64,000 nt of DNA from Nocardioides marinus (GTDB lineage: Bacteria > Actinomycetota > Actinomycetes > Propionibacteriales > Nocardioidaceae): assembly GCF_013408145.1 (NCBI RefSeq), contig NZ_JACBZI010000001.1, forward strand, positions 2,990,001 to 3,054,000. Reading direction: 5' to 3'. Shown piece after piece: positions 44,604-53,538 of this stretch. Positions within the stretch are counted from its first letter, which is position 1; every line of letters begins with the position of its first letter. Both the position numbers and the translations under genes were made by a program. The notes below the pieces were generated by a model, which ran no database searches, was not told the origin of the DNA, and saw only the letters and a program-made list of their open reading frames with translations.

Positions 44604-45368
44604 TCAGGCCTCCTGGGCCGCGGCGTCGTCGCGCGGGGCGGCGGCCTCGGTCATGCGCGCCATGACCTCGAGCACGGCCTCGCGGTCGGGAGAGCGCAGC
44701 TCGTCGACGACCCGGCCGTCGGCGAGGAAGACCACGCGGTCGGTGTACGCCGCCGCGACCGGGTCGTGGGTGACCATGACGATGGTCTGCTGGTGCTCGT
44801 CGACGCTGCGGCGCAGCAGGCTGAGCACCTCGGCACCCGACCGGCTGTCGAGGTTGCCGGTCGGCTCGTCGGCGAAGACGATCCGCGGCCGGCTGGCCAG
44901 CGCGCGGGCCACCGCGACCCGCTGCTGCTGCCCCCCGGAGAGCTGGTTCGGACGGTGGCCCAACCGGTCGTCGAGGCCCACCGTCGCGACCACCTGGTCG
45001 AACCACGCGGAGTCCGGACGGCGCCCGGCGATCGCCAGCGGGAGCAGGATGTTCTCCTTCGCGGTCAGGGTCGGCACGAGGTTGAAGGACTGGAAGACGA
45101 AGCCGATCTCGTCGCGCCGCAGCGCGGTCAGCGCCTTGTCCTTCAGGCCGGTCAGCTCCACCTCGCCGATGCGCACCGAGCCGGAGTCGGCGGTGTCCAG
45201 GGCCGCACAGCAGTGCATGAGGGTCGACTTGCCCGAGCCGCTGGGGCCCATGACGGCGGTGAACTCCCCCGCCCCGATGTCGAGGGTCACGCCGTCGAGC
45301 GCGCGCACCTCCGTCTGGCCCGAGCCGTAGGTCTTCGTCAGGTCACGCACGCTGGCCGCCACGGTCAT
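44604..45368 (-). CDS. ABC transporter ATP-binding protein, MacB/LolD type
   Basis: The 254-aa ATPase has Walker A MGPSGSGKSTLMHC near residues 43-56, the Q-loop in FVFQSFNLVPT, signature LSGGQQQRVAVARALASRPR near 147-166, and Walker B IVFADEPTGNLDSRSG near 168-183, typical of MacB/LolD/FtsE partners. ATG at 45368 begins MTVAASVRDLTKTYG. It forms an operon with the permease. A 32-bp palindrome about 80 bp upstream may be an operator. Confidence 0.92.
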   Translation of the reverse strand: MTVAASVRDLTKTYGSGQTEVRALDGVTLDIGAGEFTAVMGPSGSGKSTLMHCCAALDTADSGSVRIGEVELTGLKDKALTALRRDEIGFVFQSFNLVPTLTAKENILLPLAIAGRRPDSAWFDQVVATVGLDDRLGHRPNQLSGGQQQRVAVARALASRPRIVFADEPTGNLDSRSGAEVLSLLRRSVDEHQQTIVMVTHDPVAAAYTDRVVFLADGRVVDELRSPDREAVLEVMARMTEAAAPRDDAAAQEA

Positions 45369-45450
45369 GGGTCCACTCTCGCCGACCCCGGGGACCCGCG
45401 CCACCGGGTTCCCCCTGAGAGGACCCCGACCCCGTCACCCCCCCGCTCCC

Positions 45451-45482
45451 GCCGAGCCGGCGTATCAATACGCCGGCTCGGC
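45451..45482. promoter_or_regulatory. 32-bp near-perfect palindrome between ABC operon and alkB
   Basis: Two 15-bp arms (GCCGAGCCGGCGTAT and its complement) flank a 2-nt CA centre. It lies between divergent genes, 83 bp from the ABC start and 72 bp from the alkB start. A terminator is unlikely here, and a 2-nt centre suits DNA-level recognition by a dimer. A TetR- or MarR-like operator for the ABC exporter is the best guess. Confidence 0.55.
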
Positions 45483-45515
45483 ACGTCGGCGGGTCACGAC
45501 ACGCCCGGGACTGCG

Positions 45516-45546
45516 TCGAACACCTGTTCGACCTGCGACGTATCCT
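45516..45546 (+). promoter_or_regulatory. LexA (SOS) box and promoter of alkB
   Basis: TCGAACACCTGTTCGA (45516-45531) matches the actinobacterial SOS box TCGAAC-N4-GTTCGA perfectly. TATCCT (45541-45546) follows as -10, with the ATG 7 nt later. The box covers the -35 region, so LexA should repress this leaderless promoter until DNA damage. Confidence 0.88.
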
Positions 45547-45553
45547 GGGGGCC

Positions 45554-46180
45554 ATGGACTTCCAGGGCACGCTCTTCGCCGACCAGCCGCAGGGTCGGGA
45601 GTCACTGGTCGGGGCGCTGGCCGCCGCCGAGCGCCACCCGCTGGCCCACGGCGCGTGGGTCGACGTGCGCCGGACCTGGCTGCCGGACCCCGACGAGGTG
45701 TTCGACGCCCTGGTCGCACGCGTCCCGTGGCGCGCGGAGAGGCGCCAGATGTACGACCGGCTGGTCGACGTGCCGCGACTGGTCTACACCTACATGATCG
45801 ACCAGGAGCTGCCCCACCCCGTGCTGACCGAGGCCCGCGACGCCCTCAGCGAGCACTACGCCGACGAGCTCGGTGAGCCGTTCCGCACGGCGGGCTGCTG
45901 CTACTACCGCGACGGCCGCGACAGCGTGGCCTGGCACGGCGACACCATCGGCCGCGGCTCCAGCCACGACACCATGGTCGCCATCGTCTCGGTGGGCGAC
46001 CCGCGCCGACTGATGCTGCGCCCGCGCGGCGGGGGCGAGAGCCTGGCCTTCGAGCTCGGGCACGGGGACCTCCTGGTCATGGGCGGCAGCTGCCAACGCA
46101 CGTGGGAGCACGCGGTCCCGAAGGTCGCCTCGGCCGGCCCGCGACTCTCGGTGCAGTTCCGACCCTTCGGCGTGTTCTGA
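45554..46180 (+). CDS. alkB: AlkB-type 2-oxoglutarate dioxygenase
   Basis: The 208-aa protein belongs to the AlkB family, which removes alkyl damage (1-methyladenine, 3-methylcytosine) using Fe(II) and 2-oxoglutarate. The iron ligands are HxD in VAWHGDTIGRG (His near residue 128, Asp near 130) and His in TWEHAVPK near 185. The 2-oxoglutarate Arg lies in LSVQFRPFG close to the end. Start ATG with a TATCCT -10 and a LexA box upstream makes it an SOS gene here. It stands alone, divergent from the ABC operon. Confidence 0.93.
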   Translation: MDFQGTLFADQPQGRESLVGALAAAERHPLAHGAWVDVRRTWLPDPDEVFDALVARVPWRAERRQMYDRLVDVPRLVYTYMIDQELPHPVLTEARDALSEHYADELGEPFRTAGCCYYRDGRDSVAWHGDTIGRGSSHDTMVAIVSVGDPRRLMLRPRGGGESLAFELGHGDLLVMGGSCQRTWEHAVPKVASAGPRLSVQFRPFGVF

Positions 46181-46253
46181 GGCCGCGCCCGCCGCGGCCC
46201 CATCGAGGATCCCTCAGGGACCGGACCGGTCCGCATCCCCGTCGGGGGTAGCG

Positions 46254-46277
46254 CAAGGTAAAGGTCAAGGTAAAGGA
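46254..46277 (+). promoter_or_regulatory. Two 12-bp direct repeats upstream of the small membrane peptide
   Basis: CAAGGTAAAGGT (46254-46265) and CAAGGTAAAGGA (46266-46277) stand head to tail and form the most AT-rich patch in the neighbourhood. They precede the 47-aa peptide gene by 46 nt. They could be an activator site overlapping a promoter; the binding protein is unknown. Confidence 0.5.
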
Positions 46278-46323
46278 TGACGGCGGCCGACCAGCCCCCC
46301 AGGTCGACCACCAGGAGGCGAGC

Positions 46324-46467
46324 ATGGACCAGCCCCGGCCGACGCCGGTGCCACCCGGTGCCGCTCGCACACCCACGCCGGAGGGTCGGGGTCAGCTCTT
46401 CCTCGTGGGCATCGTGGCCATCGCCCTCGCGGTGCTCGTCGTCGCGCTCATGGCGCTCATCGGCTGA
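46324..46467 (+). CDS. Small membrane peptide, 47 aa
   Basis: ATG follows a strong AGGAGG by 5 nt. The product has a Pro/Arg-rich head (MDQPRPTPVPPGAARTPTPE) and one hydrophobic helix near residues 27-47 (VGIVAIALAVLVVALMALIG), so it is a single-pass membrane peptide. No family was recognised. It lies between alkB and the convergent lemA. The sequence around the stop is partly duplicated (CTCATCGGCTGACC at 46456 and again 18 bp on). Confidence 0.6.
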   Translation: MDQPRPTPVPPGAARTPTPEGRGQLFLVGIVAIALAVLVVALMALIG

Positions 46468-46527
46468 CCGGCACTCATCGGCTGACCCGAGCGGTGCCGA
46501 GCCGGTGCAGCACCCGACCCGGCAGCC

Positions 46528-47088
46528 TCAGAAGGACACCTGCGGCGGAGCGTCGTGCCCCTGCGGGGCGTCGTAGAACTCCCGCCGCCCGACACCGGCG
46601 ACGCCGGACAGGAACATCCACGGGATGGTCGCGACCAGCGTGTTGAGGGTGCGGGTGGCGTCGTTGTAGTACTGCCGGGAGAAGGCGATCTGGTCCTCGG
46701 TTTGCGCCAGCTGGCGCTGGAGCTCGAGGAAGGTCTGGTCGGCCTTGAGGTCGGGGTAGGCCTCGGCCACGGCGTTGAGTCGCACCAGGGCCTGCTGCAG
46801 CGCGGCGTCGGCGGCGGCCCGGGCGGCCACATCGTTCCCCCCGGCGGCCTGCGCGACCCCGGCCCGCGCCCGGGTCACCTCCTCGAGGACCCCGCTCTCG
46901 TGCGCGGCGTACCCCTTGACCGTCTCGACGAGGTTGGGCACGAGGTCGGCGCGGCGGGTCAGCTGGACGTCGATGCCGCCCAGCGCCTCCTGCGCGGCGA
47001 TGTCGGCGGTGCGCAGCTTGTTGAAGCCGACGACGACGAAGCCCACGAGGAGCACGACGACGGCCAGGACGATCAGCAGGGGGATCAT
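46528..47088 (-). CDS. lemA: LemA family protein
   Basis: The 186-aa protein has one N-terminal membrane helix (IPLLIVLAVVVLLVGFVVV) and the LemA domain with LRTADIAAQEALGGIDVQL, RADLVPNLVETVKGYAAHE near residues 46-64, and QLAQTEDQIAFSRQYYNDA near 128-146. LemA proteins are four-helix bundles of unclear role, often next to DUF2207 or TPM proteins, as here. The ATG at 47088 is chosen because it starts the membrane helix; the upstream frame belongs to the overlapping DUF2207 region. Confidence 0.88.
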   Translation of the reverse strand: MIPLLIVLAVVVLLVGFVVVGFNKLRTADIAAQEALGGIDVQLTRRADLVPNLVETVKGYAAHESGVLEEVTRARAGVAQAAGGNDVAARAAADAALQQALVRLNAVAEAYPDLKADQTFLELQRQLAQTEDQIAFSRQYYNDATRTLNTLVATIPWMFLSGVAGVGRREFYDAPQGHDAPPQVSF

Positions 47089-47119
47089 GGGCCCATCCTG
47101 GCGGGCCCCGTCACGGCTG

Positions 47120-48856
47120 TCACCAGGACCCGCCGCCACCTCCGCCGCCACCGCCGCCACCGCCACCGCCCCCGCTCGAGGAGGAGGACTGCGTCGCGTT
47201 GTACGCCGAGATGGCCGAGTCCACGCTCTGCTCGAGGTCGTGGGCGATCCGGTCGGTCCAGGCCGAGCCCGAGCTGCCGGCGTACCACGCGGCCCAGTGC
47301 GGGGCCGGCGGGTCCTCGCCGACCTCGAAGCGGTACTTGGCCGCCCACTCCTTGGCGCAGTCGAAGGCGACGGCCCACGGCACGTAGGCGGTGTAGAGGT
47401 CGTGGCGATCGCCGAAGTCGAAGCGCTGCTTGCTCGACGGGGTCGACAGCACCCGCTCGAAGCCCCCCACCTCCGACCACAGCCGACGCCCCAGGGAGGT
47501 ACGCCGGGTGCCCGCCCCGGGCACCAGCAGCGGCGCCGCGCCCACGGCGAGGCCACCGGGCAGCAGCGCCCAGGCACTCATCCCGAACGGGTTGACCACG
47601 ACCGCGACGACCGCGAGCGCTGCAGCGAGCAGGACCAGCACGCCACCGAAACCGCCCAGCCCCGCCCGCACCACGGTGCCGGAGTCCCGGCCCCACTGCC
47701 GCACCGCAGCCTCGAACTCGTCGGTCTCCCGCTTGAGCCTCTTGCCCGCCTCGACGCTCTTGCGGGTGAAGGTGAAGCTGCCGCCGCGCCGGGCCACGCC
47801 GATGACCTGACGGGTGACGTCGTCGAGGTCGGCCTCGACCCGTGGGTCCCCGTGGCGCTGGATGGTCCACCCGTCATCGTGCGGGACGAGGGTCAGCGCC
47901 CCCCGCTCCGCGGCGTGCAGCAGCGAGGCCACGTAACGCTCGCGGCCGACCCGCTCCCTGGCCACGTAGTAGCCCTGGGCGGGGCCCAGCCCCGCCGGCG
48001 GCGCGTAGGTCAGCGGGAGCCCGGGCTGTCGCTCGCGGGCCCGGTGCGCGAGCAGGGCGCCGTAGGCCAGGGCGAGCAGTCCGAGCAGGACGACGACGAC
48101 CAGCAGCCAGACCCGGGTGCCGAGCACCGGGTCGAGACGCGGCGCCCACGGCAGGGTCTCCTGCGCAGGCGGGGCGGGCAGGTCGAGCGTGGCCGTCACC
48201 GTGACGGGGGTGCGTGGGGCCAGCGGGCCGGTCACCACGACGACCCGGTCCGTGCCCCCGCCGACGGCGGTGCAGCCGCCGCGCACCCCCTGGCCCTGGT
48301 CGCAGCGCACCTCCCCCAGCGTCGCCGCCGGCAGCCTGAGCGACACCTCGGCCTCGTCGATGCGCTGCGCCCAGCCGCCGGGCACGACGTCCCAGCGCAG
48401 CTCGGCGCGCCCGTCCTCGCCCTCGGTGAGCACGTCGGCCAGCTCGTAGGTCAGCCGGTAGGTGTGGGAGCCGGGGGTCAGCGTCACCTCGGCGTCGCCG
48501 ATGCGCCACACGAGGTAGCGCCCCGCGCCGGAGGACTCGGTCACCCAGTCCTCCCGTGCGCCGTCGCGCAGCACCTCGACGTCGCGGGGCCGCACCCGGC
48601 CACCGTCGACCGCGGAGTCGGCGCGGTCGAAGAAGCGGAAGATGCCGTGCCGGTCGTAGGTCGAGACCTCCAGCACGATCGTCTCGCGCACGCGCGCCGA
48701 GCCGTCGGCGCGGACGACCATGTCGACGTCGTACCTGCTGATCGAGGTCGGCTCGCTGCCGCCGCCGGAGTCCTCCAGACCGTAGAAGGCGGCGGGTGCG
48801 AGGACGAGGCCGCACAGCAGGACCAGACCCAGGAGCAGGCCGAGGAGGCGAGTCAC
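47120..48856 (-). CDS. DUF2207 membrane protein with poly-Gly tail
   Basis: The 578-aa protein has an N-terminal signal/anchor helix (RLLGLLLGLVLLCGLVLAP), an extracytoplasmic DUF2207 beta domain (about residues 35-240), two groups of TM segments near 255-275 and 395-435, and a cytosolic wing. It ends in a run of about 15 Gly followed by SW. It pairs with LemA in many Actinobacteria, function unknown. The start is GTG. The Gly run is encoded by a (GGN)n tract near 47126-47170 that could slip. Confidence 0.85.
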   Translation of the reverse strand: MTRLLGLLLGLVLLCGLVLAPAAFYGLEDSGGGSEPTSISRYDVDMVVRADGSARVRETIVLEVSTYDRHGIFRFFDRADSAVDGGRVRPRDVEVLRDGAREDWVTESSGAGRYLVWRIGDAEVTLTPGSHTYRLTYELADVLTEGEDGRAELRWDVVPGGWAQRIDEAEVSLRLPAATLGEVRCDQGQGVRGGCTAVGGGTDRVVVVTGPLAPRTPVTVTATLDLPAPPAQETLPWAPRLDPVLGTRVWLLVVVVLLGLLALAYGALLAHRARERQPGLPLTYAPPAGLGPAQGYYVARERVGRERYVASLLHAAERGALTLVPHDDGWTIQRHGDPRVEADLDDVTRQVIGVARRGGSFTFTRKSVEAGKRLKRETDEFEAAVRQWGRDSGTVVRAGLGGFGGVLVLLAAALAVVAVVVNPFGMSAWALLPGGLAVGAAPLLVPGAGTRRTSLGRRLWSEVGGFERVLSTPSSKQRFDFGDRHDLYTAYVPWAVAFDCAKEWAAKYRFEVGEDPPAPHWAAWYAGSSGSAWTDRIAHDLEQSVDSAISAYNATQSSSSSGGGGGGGGGGGGGGGSW

Positions 48857-48913
48857 GCCCCGGAGCCTAGTGCCGCGCGCGCGGGGCAGGACGGGGCGTG
48901 ACCCGACGACCGG

Positions 48914-49636
48914 CTACCGCAGGATCCGGCGTACGACGACGAGCAGCGCCACCAGGCCCAGCACCGCCGCGAGCCGAGGACCGTAGGTCCGCAGCAGGAC
49001 CGGCAGCACGGTCGCCCCGAGGTCCAGCGAGTCGTCGGCTCCCGTCGCCGCGGGCGCGGGACGGGGGGCCGGCGACGACGGCGGGGGGGCCGGGCGCGCC
49101 GCCGCCGGCGCCGGGGGTGGCCCGTCGGGTGCCGAGGAGCCCGACGACGCCGGCTCCTCCGGCTCCGTCGAGCCCTCGGGGGCAGCGGGCTCGGGCGCAC
49201 CGAGCCGCTGCTCGAGGCAGCTGACGAACTGTCCGAGCAGCTTGTCGGAGACGTCCTGCATCACCCCGCGGCCGAACTGCGCCGGCTTGCCGGTGATGGC
49301 CAGGTCGGTGTCGACCTGCACGTCGGTCGACTCCCCGGCGGCGGTCATCGCCAGGGTGACGGTCGCGCCGGCGGTGCCGTTGCCGCGCTTGTCCTTGCCC
49401 TTGGCCTCGACCACGAAGCGGTGCGCGTCGTCGTCCTTCTCCACGAAGGTGCCGGACCCGGCGTACTGCAGGGCGATCGGCCCGAGCTTGACCTTGACGG
49501 TGCCGCGGAAGGTGTCCCCCTCGACGTCGGTGACGACGGCGCCCGGGAAGCACGCGGCCAGGGCCGCGATGTCCCCGAAGTGCGCCCACGTCGCCTCGAT
49601 GTCGAGGGGGACGGTGAAGCTGTGCCTGAGCTCCAC
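48914..49636 (-). CDS. coxG: CoxG-like SRPBCC protein with C-terminal membrane anchor
   Basis: The first 145 residues form a CoxG (CO dehydrogenase subunit G) domain: FTVPLDIEATWAHFGDIAAL near residues 7-26 and LGQFVSCLEQRL near 134-145. A Pro/Ala/Ser linker of about 55 residues follows and then a single TM helix (LAAVLGLVALLVVVRRILR), so it should be tethered to the membrane with a cytosolic SRPBCC domain. CoxG helps recruit CO dehydrogenase to the membrane in Oligotropha. The start is GTG. It is the last gene of the cox operon, 7 nt after coxM. Confidence 0.87.
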   Translation of the reverse strand: MELRHSFTVPLDIEATWAHFGDIAALAACFPGAVVTDVEGDTFRGTVKVKLGPIALQYAGSGTFVEKDDDAHRFVVEAKGKDKRGNGTAGATVTLAMTAAGESTDVQVDTDLAITGKPAQFGRGVMQDVSDKLLGQFVSCLEQRLGAPEPAAPEGSTEPEEPASSGSSAPDGPPPAPAAARPAPPPSSPAPRPAPAATGADDSLDLGATVLPVLLRTYGPRLAAVLGLVALLVVVRRILR

Positions 49637-49643
49637 GCCTGCC

Positions 49644-50498
49644 TCAGCCCCCTGCCGCCGCGAGGACCGCGCGCCGGGTCAGGACGGTCGCGAGGTGGCT
49701 GCGGTAGTCGGAGTCACCGTTGAGGTCCGAGGGCGGGTTGGTGCCCTCGGCGGCACGCGATGCCGCCTCACGCACGGCGTCCTCGGTGGCCGGCTGCCCG
49801 CGCAGCGCGTCCTCCACGGCCCGGGCGCGCAGCGGCGTCGAGCCCATGTTGGTCAGCCCGACCCGCGCCTCGGCGATGGTGCCGCCCTCGACCCGGACAG
49901 CCGCAGCGACGGCGACGATCGGCCACTGGTGGGCGACGCGCACGAACTTCTCGTAGTGCGCGCCCCAGCCGGTGTGCTTCGGGACCCGGACGGCGGTGAG
50001 GATCTCGTCCTCGCCGACGGCGGTCTCGAACAGGTCGACGAAGAAGTCGTCGGCCGCGACCGTGCGGGTGCCGTCGCGGCCGGCGATCACCATCTCGCAG
50101 GCCAGCGCCAGCGCCGGCGCCCCGACGTCGCCGGCCGGGTCGGCGTGCGCCAACGCGCCGCCGAAGGTCCCCCGGTGCCGGATCTGCTCGTCGGCGAGGT
50201 GGGTGACCGCCCGCTGCAGCAGCGCGGCGTGCTCGGCGACCATCGGGTCCCGGAGCACGTCGGCGTGCCGGGTCATCGCCCCGATGACCAGGTGGTCGCC
50301 GTCGTCGCGGACCCCCCGCAGCTCGGGGATCCGCCCGAGGTCGATGACGACCTCCGGGGCGTTGAGCCGCATCCGCAGCACCGGCAGCAGCGACTGCCCG
50401 CCGGCGAGGATCTTGGCCTCGTCGCCGTGCTCGGCGAGCGCGGCCAGGGCCTCGTCGACCGTGGTCGGGGCCAGGTAGTCGAACTGGGCGGGGATCAC
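49644..50498 (-). CDS. coxM: FAD-binding medium subunit of a molybdenum hydroxylase
   Basis: The 284-aa CoxM-type subunit passes electrons from the 2Fe-2S clusters to FAD. It has the first FAD motif AGGQSLLPVLRMRLNAPEVV near residues 32-51 and the second in RGTFGGALAHADPAGD near 108-123, where the usual TIGG reads TFGG. The C-terminal clamp domain ends LTRRAVLAAAGG. GTG at 50498 overlaps the coxL stop (GTGA). Same operon as coxS-L-G. Confidence 0.9.
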   Translation of the reverse strand: MIPAQFDYLAPTTVDEALAALAEHGDEAKILAGGQSLLPVLRMRLNAPEVVIDLGRIPELRGVRDDGDHLVIGAMTRHADVLRDPMVAEHAALLQRAVTHLADEQIRHRGTFGGALAHADPAGDVGAPALALACEMVIAGRDGTRTVAADDFFVDLFETAVGEDEILTAVRVPKHTGWGAHYEKFVRVAHQWPIVAVAAAVRVEGGTIAEARVGLTNMGSTPLRARAVEDALRGQPATEDAVREAASRAAEGTNPPSDLNGDSDYRSHLATVLTRRAVLAAAGG

Positions 50499-52984
50499 TG
50501 CGCACCTCCGGTGGTCCGGTCGACGGTGCCGTCCATGCCCGTCGAGGCGTCGAAGTGCGGCATCGCCGCACCCTCGGTGGCGCCGCCCTTGGCGACGCCC
50601 TGGATGGCCCTCCACACGCGCTCGGGCGTGCAGGGCATGGCGATGTCGTCGATGCCGAGGTGACGTACGGCGTCGACGACCGCGTTCACGACCGCCGGGG
50701 TCGAGGCGATCGTCCCGGCCTCGCCCACGCCCTTGGTGCCGAGCGTGTTGGTCAGCGACGGCGAGGTCGTGTGGTCGATGTCGAAGGAGATCGTGTCGGC
50801 CGCGGTGGGCAGCAGGTAGTCGGTGAACGACCCGGAGACCAAGGTGCCGGAGTCGTCGAAGACCGCCTCCTCCCACAGCGCCTGCGCGATGCCCTGGACC
50901 AGCCCGCCGTGCACCTGCCCGGCGACGATCATCGGGTTGATGATGTTGCCGATGTCGTCGCAGCAGGCGTACTTGCGCATCGACACCTGCCCGGTCTCGG
51001 TGTCCACCTCGACCGCGCACAGGTGGGTCCCGTGCGGGAAGTTGAAGTTCACCGGGTCGTAGGTGGCCTCGGCGTCCAGCGAGGGCTCCATGTCCTCGGG
51101 GTAGGAGTGCGCGGCGAAGGCGGCCGTGGCCAGCTCCTGGATGGTGATGCCCTGGTCCGTGCCGCGCACACCGAACCGCCCACCGGCGTACTCGAGGTCG
51201 TCGGCGGATGCCTCGAGCAGGTGGGCGGCGAGCGGCCGGGCCTTCTCGATGACCTTGTCGACGGCCTTGACCAGCGCCTCGCCGCCGACGACGAGGGAGC
51301 GCGAGCCGTAGGTGTCCAGGCCCTTGGGCGCGACCTGGGTGTCGCCGTGCAGGACCTCGACGTCCTCGAACGGGACGCCGAGCCGGTCGGCGACGATCTG
51401 GCTGAACGCCGTCTCGTGGCCCTGCCCGTGCGCGGAGGCGCCGGTGACGACCTCGACCGTGCCGGTGGCGAGCATCCGGACGCTGGCGTGCTCCCAGCCG
51501 CCGGCGCCGTAGTTGAGCTGGCCCAGCACCCGCGACGGCGCGAGGCCGCACATCTCGGTGAAGGTCGAGACCCCGATGCCGAGCTGGACCCGGTCACCGG
51601 CCTCGCGGCGCTGCTTCTGCTCGGCGCGCAGCTCGTCGTAGCCGAGCATCTCCATCGCCCGCTGGGTGGCCTTCTCGTAGTCCCCGGAGTCGTACTCCAG
51701 CCCCGCGACGGTGGTGAAAGGGAACTCGTCGGCGTCGATCCAGTTGCGCCGGCGGACCTCGATCGGGTCCTCGCCGAGCTCGGCGGCCAGCTCGTCCATC
51801 AGCCGCTCGATGGCGAAGGTGGCCTCGGGACGGCCGGCGCCGCGGTAGGCGTCGGTCCAGGTCTTGTTGGTCAGCACCGTCTGGCAGTCGAAGCGGTAGC
51901 TCGGGAACTTGTAGATCGAGTTGAACATGAAGGCGCCGAGCACCGGCACGCCACCGCCGACGATCGCCACGTAGGCGCCGAGGTCGGCGAGCAGCTCGAC
52001 CTTCAGGCCCGTGACGGTGCCGTCCTTTTCGGCGGCCAGCGTCAGCTTCTGCCACTGGTCACGGCCGTGGTGGGCGGTCATCAGCGACTCGCTGCGGGTC
52101 TCGGTGAACTTCACCGGGCGGCCGAGCCGGCGGGCGACGGCGAAGGCGATCATCTCCTCCGGGGTCTGCTGCAGCTTGCCGCCGAAGCCGCCACCCACGT
52201 CGGGGGCGATGACCCGGATCTTCGACTCCGGCACCCCCGTGGTGGCGGCGATGGCGAAGCGCAGGATGTGCGGCACCTGGGTGGCCGACCAGACGGTGAT
52301 CTGCTCACCGGTGGGGTCCACGACGACGGAGCGGGGCTCCATGAAGGCGGGGATCAGCCGCTGCTGGCGGTACTCGCGCTCCAGGACGATGCCGTCGCCG
52401 CGCGCCTTGTCGATGGCGGCCTCGACGTCGCCGCCGGTGCCGGCGTCGGCGGAGTCGAAGCGCCAGAACGCCGACTTGTTGGTGCCGAGGTCCGGGTGGG
52501 CCAGCACGGTGTCCTCGGCGGCCTGCTTGAGGTCGAGGGCGGCCGGCAGCTCGTCGTACTCCACGTCGACGAGCTCGGCGGCGTCGCGCGCCTCGGCGGC
52601 GCTGCGGGCCACGACGACCGCCACGACCTCGCCGGCGAAGGCGACCCGGTCGGTCGGCATCGGCAGGTGCGGCGGGGTGACCTGGTCCTCGGTGATCGCC
52701 CAGGCGTTGATGCAGGCGCCCTGCGCCTCGCCGAGGTCGGCGCCGGTGAGGACGTCGACGACGTTGGTGGCGTTCTTGGCCTCGCTGGTGTCGATCGAGA
52801 CGATCTTCGCGTGGGCGAAGGGGCTGCGGACCATCGCCAGGTGCAGCATCCCCGGGAGCGCGAGGTTGTCGGTCCAGCGGGTGCGACCGGTGATGAGCCG
52901 CTGGTCCTCCTTGCGGCGGCGCTCGCGGCCGATCTCTCCCCCGGTGGCTGCCGAGCCGGCTGCGGGCTCCTGGACGGCGGTCAT
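50495..52984 (-). CDS. coxL: Molybdopterin-binding large subunit, form II CoxL-like
   Basis: The 829-aa subunit of the xanthine oxidase family binds Mo-pterin cytosine dinucleotide. The active-site loop reads AYRGAGR (about residues 379-385), the form II signature, and not AYRCSFR of true form I CO dehydrogenase. [14 protein letters not shown] and a GVGEAGT Glu loop near the C-terminus are intact. The enzyme is therefore a hydroxylase of unknown substrate; CO oxidation is unproven for form II. The ATG overlaps coxS by 4 nt. Operon order S-L-M is also the form II order. Confidence 0.93.
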   Translation of the reverse strand: MTAVQEPAAGSAATGGEIGRERRRKEDQRLITGRTRWTDNLALPGMLHLAMVRSPFAHAKIVSIDTSEAKNATNVVDVLTGADLGEAQGACINAWAITEDQVTPPHLPMPTDRVAFAGEVVAVVVARSAAEARDAAELVDVEYDELPAALDLKQAAEDTVLAHPDLGTNKSAFWRFDSADAGTGGDVEAAIDKARGDGIVLEREYRQQRLIPAFMEPRSVVVDPTGEQITVWSATQVPHILRFAIAATTGVPESKIRVIAPDVGGGFGGKLQQTPEEMIAFAVARRLGRPVKFTETRSESLMTAHHGRDQWQKLTLAAEKDGTVTGLKVELLADLGAYVAIVGGGVPVLGAFMFNSIYKFPSYRFDCQTVLTNKTWTDAYRGAGRPEATFAIERLMDELAAELGEDPIEVRRRNWIDADEFPFTTVAGLEYDSGDYEKATQRAMEMLGYDELRAEQKQRREAGDRVQLGIGVSTFTEMCGLAPSRVLGQLNYGAGGWEHASVRMLATGTVEVVTGASAHGQGHETAFSQIVADRLGVPFEDVEVLHGDTQVAPKGLDTYGSRSLVVGGEALVKAVDKVIEKARPLAAHLLEASADDLEYAGGRFGVRGTDQGITIQELATAAFAAHSYPEDMEPSLDAEATYDPVNFNFPHGTHLCAVEVDTETGQVSMRKYACCDDIGNIINPMIVAGQVHGGLVQGIAQALWEEAVFDDSGTLVSGSFTDYLLPTAADTISFDIDHTTSPSLTNTLGTKGVGEAGTIASTPAVVNAVVDAVRHLGIDDIAMPCTPERVWRAIQGVAKGGATEGAAMPHFDASTGMDGTVDRTTGGAQ

Positions 52985-53487
52985 GCCGTCACCCCCTGCT
53001 CCGCGCCCGTGTCGCTGGTGCTGGTCGAGCCGGCGCCGGCGGCGTGCTGCACCGCCCTGACGATGTTGTGGTAGCCGGTGCAGCGGCACAGGTTGCCCTC
53101 GAGCCCGAGCCGGATCTCCTCCTCGCTGGGCTGGGGGTTCTCCTTCAGCAGTGCCACGCTCTGCATGACCATGCCCGGCGTGCAGAAGCCGCACTGCAGG
53201 CCGTGGCACTCGCGGAAGGCCTCCTGGACCGGGTGCAGCTGCCCGTCCTGGGCCAGGCCCTCGATGGTGGTGACCTCGCAGCCGTCGGCCTGGACGGCCA
53301 GGACGTTGCAGGACTTCACGGACTCACCGTCGAGGTGCACGGTGCAGGCGCCGCAGTTGCTGGTGTCGCACCCGATGACGGTGCCGGTCTTGCCGAGGCG
53401 CTCGCGCAGGTACTGCACCAGCAGCATCCGCGGCTCGACGTCGTCGGCGACCCTGGCGCCGTCGACGGTGAGGCTGATCCGGGTCAT
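52981..53487 (-). CDS. coxS: 2Fe-2S small subunit of a molybdenum hydroxylase
   Basis: The 168-aa subunit carries two 2Fe-2S clusters. Cys40, 45, 48 and 60 lie in [16 protein letters not shown] and downstream, and Cys99, 102, 134 and 136 in CGFCTPGM and NLCRCTGY. It brings electrons from the Mo site to FAD. It is the first gene of the operon; its promoter lies in the 98-bp gap after the regulator gene. ATG at 53487 follows AAGGGAGA. Confidence 0.94.
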   Translation of the reverse strand: MTRISLTVDGARVADDVEPRMLLVQYLRERLGKTGTVIGCDTSNCGACTVHLDGESVKSCNVLAVQADGCEVTTIEGLAQDGQLHPVQEAFRECHGLQCGFCTPGMVMQSVALLKENPQPSEEEIRLGLEGNLCRCTGYHNIVRAVQHAAGAGSTSTSDTGAEQGVTA

Positions 53488-53522
53488 GGACTCTCCCTTG
53501 GAGCGTGAGTGAGGTCGGGGTC

Positions 53523-53538
53523 GTGTGACCCGGCTCAC
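53523..53538 (-). promoter_or_regulatory. GTGA-N8-TCAC motif in the cox promoter
   Basis: On the minus strand GTGAGCCGGGTCACAC begins at the end of the -10 hexamer. GTGACGCGGGTCACAC, 14 of 16 identical, lies at 54842-54857 in front of the regulator. The inner palindrome is GTGA/TCAC. It is a candidate operator shared by the cox operon and its regulator. Confidence 0.5.

Noticed and set aside
50495..52984. True form I CO dehydrogenase
   Set aside because: The active-site loop is AYRGAGR, without the Cys that binds copper in AYRCSFR.
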